A stretch of DNA of 64,000 nt from Sthenelais limicola (Eukaryota; Annelida; Polychaeta; Phyllodocida; Sigalionidae): assembly GCA_942159475.1 (NCBI GenBank), contig OW804097.1:7159685-7223684 (forward strand), written 5' to 3'. The notes beneath the pieces were generated by a model. That model did not search any database. It had not been told where the DNA came from and saw only the letters and a program-made list of their open reading frames with translations. The position numbers and the translations under genes were made by a program. Numbering within the stretch: the first letter of the stretch is position 1; each line of letters begins with the position of its first letter. Below, piece after piece: positions 60,101-64,000 of the stretch.

Positions 60101-63100
60101 ATCACATTGAATTGAACAGTAACATATATTTGAAAATATTTATAAGACAAGTTTAACTTACCAAACACTATAATATTATGAGTTAGAGATATTTCTTTTT
60201 CATTTACCTTTGTTTTCAGGAATTTCACAAGAGTATACGTCTTTTCCTTTGCAAAACGTCCAACGTCTCTCAGTATTTTCATCTCTTCTGTCTGATCCTC
60301 GTGTTGCATCAGGGCATCCATAATGACCTCAATGGGCAACCCAAATGCATCCAATAAGTCTGACCATTCTTTTATCTGCAGAAACTCAAGGGTGATTCCG
60401 ACTTTTCTCTCAAAGTCTTCAGTACACGGAACCATTAGTGCATTTGACATCACACACTGTTCAATATTGACATCTAAGGAAAGTAAAAATGATCAATGTA
60501 TAGATACGGTTGTAGATGAGTTCTATATGTAGTAAAAAAGGATTACGTAGATTTATACTGTATAGCAGTTGGACATTTCAGTTACTATAAAATAATCCCC
60601 ATACTGTTTGTAATACATTTCAGTGCAAAATATAGGTGGGTATCACCATTATGGTTTATTAGTTTGAATTTATTTACATTATCATCACTCTTTTGGTTGT
60701 TACTGATATTATCATAACCACACACATTACTTCATTTAATTAAGGACTCACATTCTTCCAGGGAATCGTCTGAGGAATGTCGGTAACCTGACCCGTCTAC
60801 ACCAGTTGGTAAGATGACTCTTATACACCCCAGCGCCTTATCTGCACAGGTACAAAACATATGGTACTAATCATTTAATGAATTTTGTATTCTTCTATAA
60901 TCCATATTCAGCCTTGAAGTAGTCAAATGCACTTCATGTCATTAACTATGGTAATTTTTCATTGAATAATAGTTATTTAGTGCACCAGAAGGCCATATAT
61001 GGAGGATATTAATATTTTTCATCACTATATCACAATGGTTATACAACCTGGACTGATCAAGGCAGAGACCAAACATGTATGGTACTTACATGCATAAATG
61101 CGACTGAGTTGTTCAAAGTCATTTTTCATAGTTTGGTCCCAGTGTGAATCACTAACTTCAAAAACTTCCTCCATTGACTGGATCTTTCTCTTATCCAACT
61201 CTCTAAGAGCTTTTTGGCGGTCTAGGTTTACCCCTGCCCAAGTGTTCATGGTGTACGAGGCAAAGACTGGATCTTCACCTTGCAAGAACTAGAAATGCAT
61301 TTCATTGGATTGAACTAATCAATTATGATTCATTAAAAACACTTGCGATAATTCAGCATTTATATTTGTTTGTAAGAACATCAATGACTTTTTAAAAAAA
61401 AAAAAAAATGAAAACAACACCACCATCTCATTGATAACTTCTAGGAGATGGGCATTTCAAAATAAGACACTACATTCATTTATTGTAAAGTTGGGGCACA
61501 TTCTTTGGCAGACATTTTTTAGTAACAGAAAATAATATCGCAAATACAAAATATAAGCCTCTATGTATGTTGTAAACGTTTAATGATGTTCTTTACATTT
61601 CAATATTCTCTTAAAAATATTTTGATGTATCTAATCGATCGTTCTATGAAACTAGTAAGTATAATTATGCATACATGTAATAAATAAATTGATGTTCAAT
61701 AGCTACCATGCATTTAAAGCTCTGCGCTAAATCAAAATTACAACAATATTCTTACGATTTTGATAAAAACAAAAACTCTTGGGATAACTATTCGGTAGCC
61801 TGAAGACGGTAGACTCAATTTACCTTTGGTTCAGGACGCTTTAACGCTTTTTCTTTTTCATCCGAAACCTGGGGATTAGAACATTAAAAAAAATCAGGAA
61901 AACAGTTACAAAAACTCTTTGATGCATACAAACTTTACATTCTGTTATTGTCTATTTGCATCCTTGCTAAAATAGAAATATCTGAATGATAAGATGATAA
62001 GATACAATCTGATATCATATGATATAATCTTCCACGTAGTGCTTGAGGATGAAGGTAAGGAGCCAGATCTATGAGACACAAAAACACAAACAAGCCTCAC
62101 CGGACTGGAGATGCCCTTCAATCCGCGACTATGGGATTGCTTTCTTTCCAAAGGTGGTGCTGTATTAGAGAAATAAATCACCAATTAGAAAACCGTTATT
62201 GCCACATTATTAAACATGTGGAGTGTTTATGACGACTCTATGAAGCCTCTATGGAGCCTACAAAGGATCTCCAAGGATTTCCAGGAGAACTCCTGGACAT
62301 CTACGGGAATCTCCGTATAGTTCCTCCGACCGCCACTAGGGTCTACATCCCCATGACTGCTGGTATTCCCTGATTATATTACTTCATTATTTATAACTAA
62401 CTATTGGCTACGCTAGAGCTTCCATATTTCGACCATCTCTTATGTTAAATATCACTCTTATTTATGATGAGGTTACTGTACTTGTTCACTCATTATATAT
62501 TCCTTATTTATGTTACAAATACCTTGATGTACCTGTTGATTATTTCATAAGGTCCCTGTCAGACCTTCGTATGGTCAGGTTGTTAACACCGAACCCCACT
62601 TCAACAGAGGAGTTCAGGAATTAAATCAAACTGAAAATCTTATTTAACTCGCAGGACTGTTTAAACAAGAATATTATGATTAAAATGAGAATATTGTGCA
62701 CCCTATACCTTTGATTCGGAGATTAGTTCTTCCCCCACTATCCTTATTAAATGTATTCATGATATATTCTCGCAGAAGTAACCTATACGATCACGATCAT
62801 ATTATTATTAAATATTGGTGTTCAAGCTTGGAAGAGATCTGACGGTGATATCACAGACGTGCAACTCTGCATGGCTCATCAACTCAATGAAAAGAATCAC
62901 AATAAATTGTTATAAATGGATTTATACCTCGCAGACTGTTTACCCACTGCAATATGTAAGCTTCCAAGGATAATGGGATATAACAGGAATATTGGGACGA
63001 TCATACTTTCATTGAATATCCCACTCCTCTTTTTCAAATATTACAGCAATTGCGTTCACTGGGGATACATACGTGTCATAAGATCCACAACTCCTTGCTG

Positions 63101-63205
63101 TTTGTCTGAGTTTAGTGAACGAAGAAACGTCATGTATGTTGCATATGAACCGTTTTGTATCTTTTGAAGCACCTCAAAGCACATCCGGTCGTCTCGCATG
63201 TCTTC
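55661..63205 (-). CDS. CARD-like / Death-like / AIG1 (GIMAP-type) GTPase / Hint multidomain protein, 12 joined exons
   Basis: Joining 12 exons (63073-63205, 62101-62159, 61824-61868, 61090-61288, 60752-60841, 60208-60473, 59882-59985, 59528-59690, 59001-59330, 58344-58658, 57296-57397, 55661-57157) gives 3303 nt without a stop: 1100 residues, then TAG. Every intron has GT/AG ends and all phases match. Order: second half of a CARD-like fold (1-44), linker, Death-like module (about 195-264), unknown region (265-463), AIG1-type G domain (about 490-660), helical region (to about 900), Hint domain (901 to about 1060), 40-residue tail. AIG1/GIMAP proteins are GTP-binding proteins often tied to immunity, and Hint domains catalyse self-cleavage. 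The N-terminus is open: the first half of the CARD is missing, so the start may lie outside the window. Cytoplasmic location is inferred from the absence of a signal peptide in what is seen. Confidence 0.85.
55800..56263 (-). other. Hint (Hedgehog/intein) domain within the last exon
   Basis: The putative first catalytic Cys is at codon 56263-56261 (residue 901), preceded by Gly-Glu. SGSH (His971, codon at 56053) stands where Hedgehog has the TxxH pair, with Ser for Thr. ASCY (Cys1037, codon at 55855) matches the second conserved Cys. In Hedgehog these residues drive an N-S shift at the first Cys followed by cholesterol transfer. The short tail here shows no clear sterol-recognition region, so plain hydrolysis or transfer to another nucleophile is possible. 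Confidence 0.8.
57296..57397 (-). CDS. exon: AIG1-type GTPase, middle
   Basis: 34 codons between TATTACAG and GTATGT, phase 0 on both sides. KGVHVFVHVQSSVSRFTWEE matches the AIG1 conserved box (PGPHAFLLVL..GRFTEEE). Too short to be found as a free-standing frame, but needed to link G3 to G4. Confidence 0.85.
57398..58343 (-). other. intron in the GTPase region
   Basis: Between the G3 and middle-GTPase exons. Apart from the 120-bp insert at 58191-58310 it shows no further coding frame or RNA. Confidence 0.6.
58191..58310 (-). mobile_element. retroelement tail remnant with target-site duplication
   Basis: A 120-bp insert is flanked by GTCAAAAAGATACAAA (58175-58190) and GTCAAAAGATACAAAA (58311-58326), a 15-16-bp target duplication. 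On the minus strand it begins CACTGAAGAAGGAGA, with TCTCCGAAACATG, and contains AATAAA. It sits in the intron after the G1-G3 exon, 33 bp from the donor. Confidence 0.65.
58344..58658 (-). CDS. exon: AIG1-type GTPase, G1 to G3
   Basis: Acceptor TTTATCTTCAG, donor GTAAGG. Encodes residues 464-568 with INVVLVGKTGVGKSATGNSL (P-loop G1 at 498-505, and the SATGNS extension typical of AIG1/GIMAP), a Thr-rich switch I (RQTQTKCTKVAA) and DTPGVFGTDED (G3, Asp546). Binds GTP at Lys504/Ser505 by analogy. A 120-bp retroelement remnant sits about 30 bp after the donor. Confidence 0.9.
59001..59330 (-). CDS. exon: helical region before the GTPase
   Basis: Acceptor TTTTGTAG, donor GTGAGT; 110 codons, phase 0 both ends. 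Charged and helix-rich (KIQEMQKFVRNYVNLCKHEE, FERLHSTVKSQLKEYEAHI). It ends directly before the G1 exon, suggesting a hinge between the death-fold part and the GTPase. Confidence 0.75.
59528..59690 (-). CDS. exon: unknown region 300-353
   Basis: Acceptor ACTATATTCAG, donor GTTGGT (weak). Encodes SGVFFGQTWQQISEETNKCW and a following polar segment. The frame is carried on correctly into the next exon. No family recognised. Confidence 0.6.
59882..59985 (-). CDS. exon: unknown region 265-299
   Basis: Acceptor CATTTAAAG (a second AG three bases on is in the same phase), donor GTTAGT. Encodes TILGHSMHKNKGIFGVKAYY and an acidic stretch; the last codon (Met) is split with the next exon. Confidence 0.6.
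60208..60473 (-). CDS. exon: Death-domain-like module
   Basis: Acceptor TTTCCTTAG, donor GTAAAT. Residues 176-264 include FERKVGITLEFL, KEWSDLLDAFGLP (the W..L...LGL core of Death domains, W212), then EMKILRDVGRFAKEKTYTLV, matching helices 5-6 (xxxLLxxWxxxxxxxATxxxL). Death domains form homotypic complexes in apoptosis and NF-kB signalling. Alternative: another death-fold subtype. Confidence 0.55.
60752..60841 (-). CDS. exon: short region before the Death-like module
   Basis: Acceptor CTGTGCAG, donor GTGAGT; 90 nt, both junction codons are split and restore Tyr codons. Encodes GCIRVILPTGVDGSGYRHSS and an acidic end. Confidence 0.7.
61090..61288 (-). CDS. exon: 66-residue region of unknown fold
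   Basis: Acceptor GCATTTCTAG, donor GTAAGT. Encodes residues 80-145 (including YTMNTWAGVNLDRQKALREL and MEEVFEVSDSHWDQTMKND). Partly helical by pattern; no family recognised. Confidence 0.7.
61824..61868 (-). CDS. exon: 15-residue charged linker
   Basis: A 45-nt exon between TAATCCCCAG and GTAAAT encoding VSDEKEKALKRPEPK, phase 0 on both sides. Could be alternatively spliced without changing frame. Confidence 0.55.
62101..62159 (-). CDS. exon: basic/Ser-Pro linker
   Basis: Acceptor CTAATACAG, donor GTGAGG; phases fit both neighbours. Encodes 20 residues (PPPLERKQSHSRGLKG...), probably a flexible linker after the CARD-like part. Confidence 0.6.
62160..63072 (-). other. intron after the CARD-like exon
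   Basis: Phase 1 intron (donor GTATGT, acceptor CTAATACAG), AT-rich. I see no further exon in a compatible frame; exons carrying a different linker cannot be excluded. Confidence 0.5.
63073..63205 (-). CDS. exon: C-terminal half of a CARD-like fold
   Basis: Acceptor CACAATTGCAG, donor GTATGT. It encodes 44 residues with the pattern RDDRMCFEVLQKIQ, then YATYMTFLRSL, then GVVDLM, which resembles helices 4-6 of caspase-recruitment domains (RRDxxxxLLxxL, FxxFLxxL, LADLL). CARDs recruit partner CARDs in apoptosis and innate immune complexes. Only half of the usual 90 residues is present in this exon. Confidence 0.55.
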
Positions 63206-63341
63206 CTGCAATTGTGGGAAATGGAGACAAACACTTGATTTAGCGCTATAAGAGGCATAAACAGTTGACTTCATTTATCAATAGCCTCTCATAAAAAGAT
63301 ATTTCTAGAGTGCAGATGTCAATCATAATAGTACATCTTAC

Positions 63342-63401
63342 CCTGCCAGGCTTCACCTTTGAGGAAGATTTTCCAATCAGGCTCTGACTGCACATCAACA
63401 T
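63342..63401 (-). CDS. candidate first exon of the CARD/AIG1/Hint gene
   Basis: An ATG at 63401 opens 20 codons to AGG|GTAAGA, a strong donor in phase 0, which joins in frame to the exon at 63073-63205. An in-frame TGA precedes it. A second ATG at 63420 gives a more natural-looking peptide (MTISNENVDVQSEPDWKIF) in another frame, but its phase does not fit the next exon. Neither supplies the missing CARD helices, so a different upstream exon is possible. Confidence 0.3.
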
Positions 63402-63420
63402 TTTCGTTAGAAATTGTCAT

Positions 63421-64000
63421 AGTTTGGTTTTATTTATGTAAAGGTCTTTTTTTTTAATGCTAACAAATGTTACTGTAATTTGGTGGGATTGCATAACCCT
63501 AATATAGAGGTAATAATTAATAATAATATAAATACAATGAGGTTGCGCAATGTTGATTGCACTAAATACGATATTGTCCTGTCTTATTAAAGGCCGCTTA
63601 GCACCATTGTAAATTCATGGCTAAGAGGGATTAATGGTATGTGGGGTGCATTGCACTATTTTCATTCGCCATGAAGCTTGTAGTCGTAAACTTATTATAC
63701 GTGGGTGGTACAAGGTTTTTAAATGGTTAAACCACCAGCGTATGCACTGCTGCAAACACGAGTTCAGGGAACTAATGCATATAACAAAGAAGGAGTCACA
63801 ATATCATTTTCAAACTTTGTCTTGTGAAGGAACATGGTTGGATGAAAACGAAAAGTCCGCAAGAAAGGATCTTACCGATTTTTTCTCATTTGAGGGGCCA
63901 CCAAAGATTAGGATTGAAGTGGATATTTTCCATTATGGATTAATCACATTTGTTTCAGGTATCAACAGGTATCAACATAGTTTCAGAGATTATATTCAGC
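63421..64000. other. upstream flank of the gene
   Basis: AT-rich. A possible donor, AAAATCG|GTAAGA, at about 63872 (minus) has no acceptor or ATG in frame, so a 5' UTR exon is conceivable. No TATA or CpG cluster marks a promoter here, which leaves open that the gene begins beyond 64000. Confidence 0.35.

Overview
The window reads as a piece of a metazoan nuclear genome, most likely a marine invertebrate deuterostome. The support is: one spliced gene with GT/AG introns, death-fold and AIG1/GIMAP-type domains, many inverted-repeat DNA elements, tRNA-like SINEs, large satellite arrays, and frequent TAGGCCTA palindromes (10 seen). I cannot name the species from sequence alone; echinoderm, hemichordate or lancelet are guesses.

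Layout. 1-12.6 kb: AT-rich intergenic DNA with non-autonomous DNA elements (1384-1710, 2816-5327, 8425-10041, 11285-12350), one convincing TATA-less promoter-like CpG cluster (5.64-5.89 kb), a CpG-rich patch (10.44-10.87 kb) and a short coding-like ORF (2524-2649, minus). 12.7-41.1 kb: dominated by one 51-bp satellite, roughly 290 units. It lies in plus orientation at 12.72-24.92 kb and in minus orientation at 29.95-41.10 kb, so the whole block is a large imperfect inverted structure. The left half is interrupted by a 4.2-kb foldback element with long inverted arms (16.91-21.13 kb). The centre (25-30 kb) holds a small coiled-coil ORF, a polypyrimidine tract, a SINE and a tandem repeat carrying RFX X-box palindromes. 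The right half is broken by SINE copies, by a diverged 51-bp subfamily, and by a purine-rich insertion also present at 42.0 kb. 41.2-55.6 kb: dispersed repeats, low-complexity tracts, hairpins, a first-exon-like ORF (44688-44783) and small DNA elements.

55.6-63.4 kb, minus strand: the one clear gene. I could join 12 exons in a single open frame (3303 nt, 1100 residues plus stop) with every splice phase matching. The predicted protein has a CARD-like C-terminal half, a Death-domain-like module, an AIG1/GIMAP-type GTPase, a helical region, and a Hedgehog-type Hint (autoprocessing) domain at the C-terminus. Its 5' end is not settled: one phase-compatible first exon lies at 63342-63401, but the true start could be outside the window. 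This death-fold / immune-type GTPase / Hint fusion is the most interesting item here. By analogy with other death-fold NTPases that cleave themselves (NLRP1/CARD8, PIDD1), it could be a self-processing signalling protein; that is inference, not something the sequence proves.

Most long open frames in the satellite blocks are by-products of a stop-free unit of 51 bp (17 codons) and are not annotated as genes.
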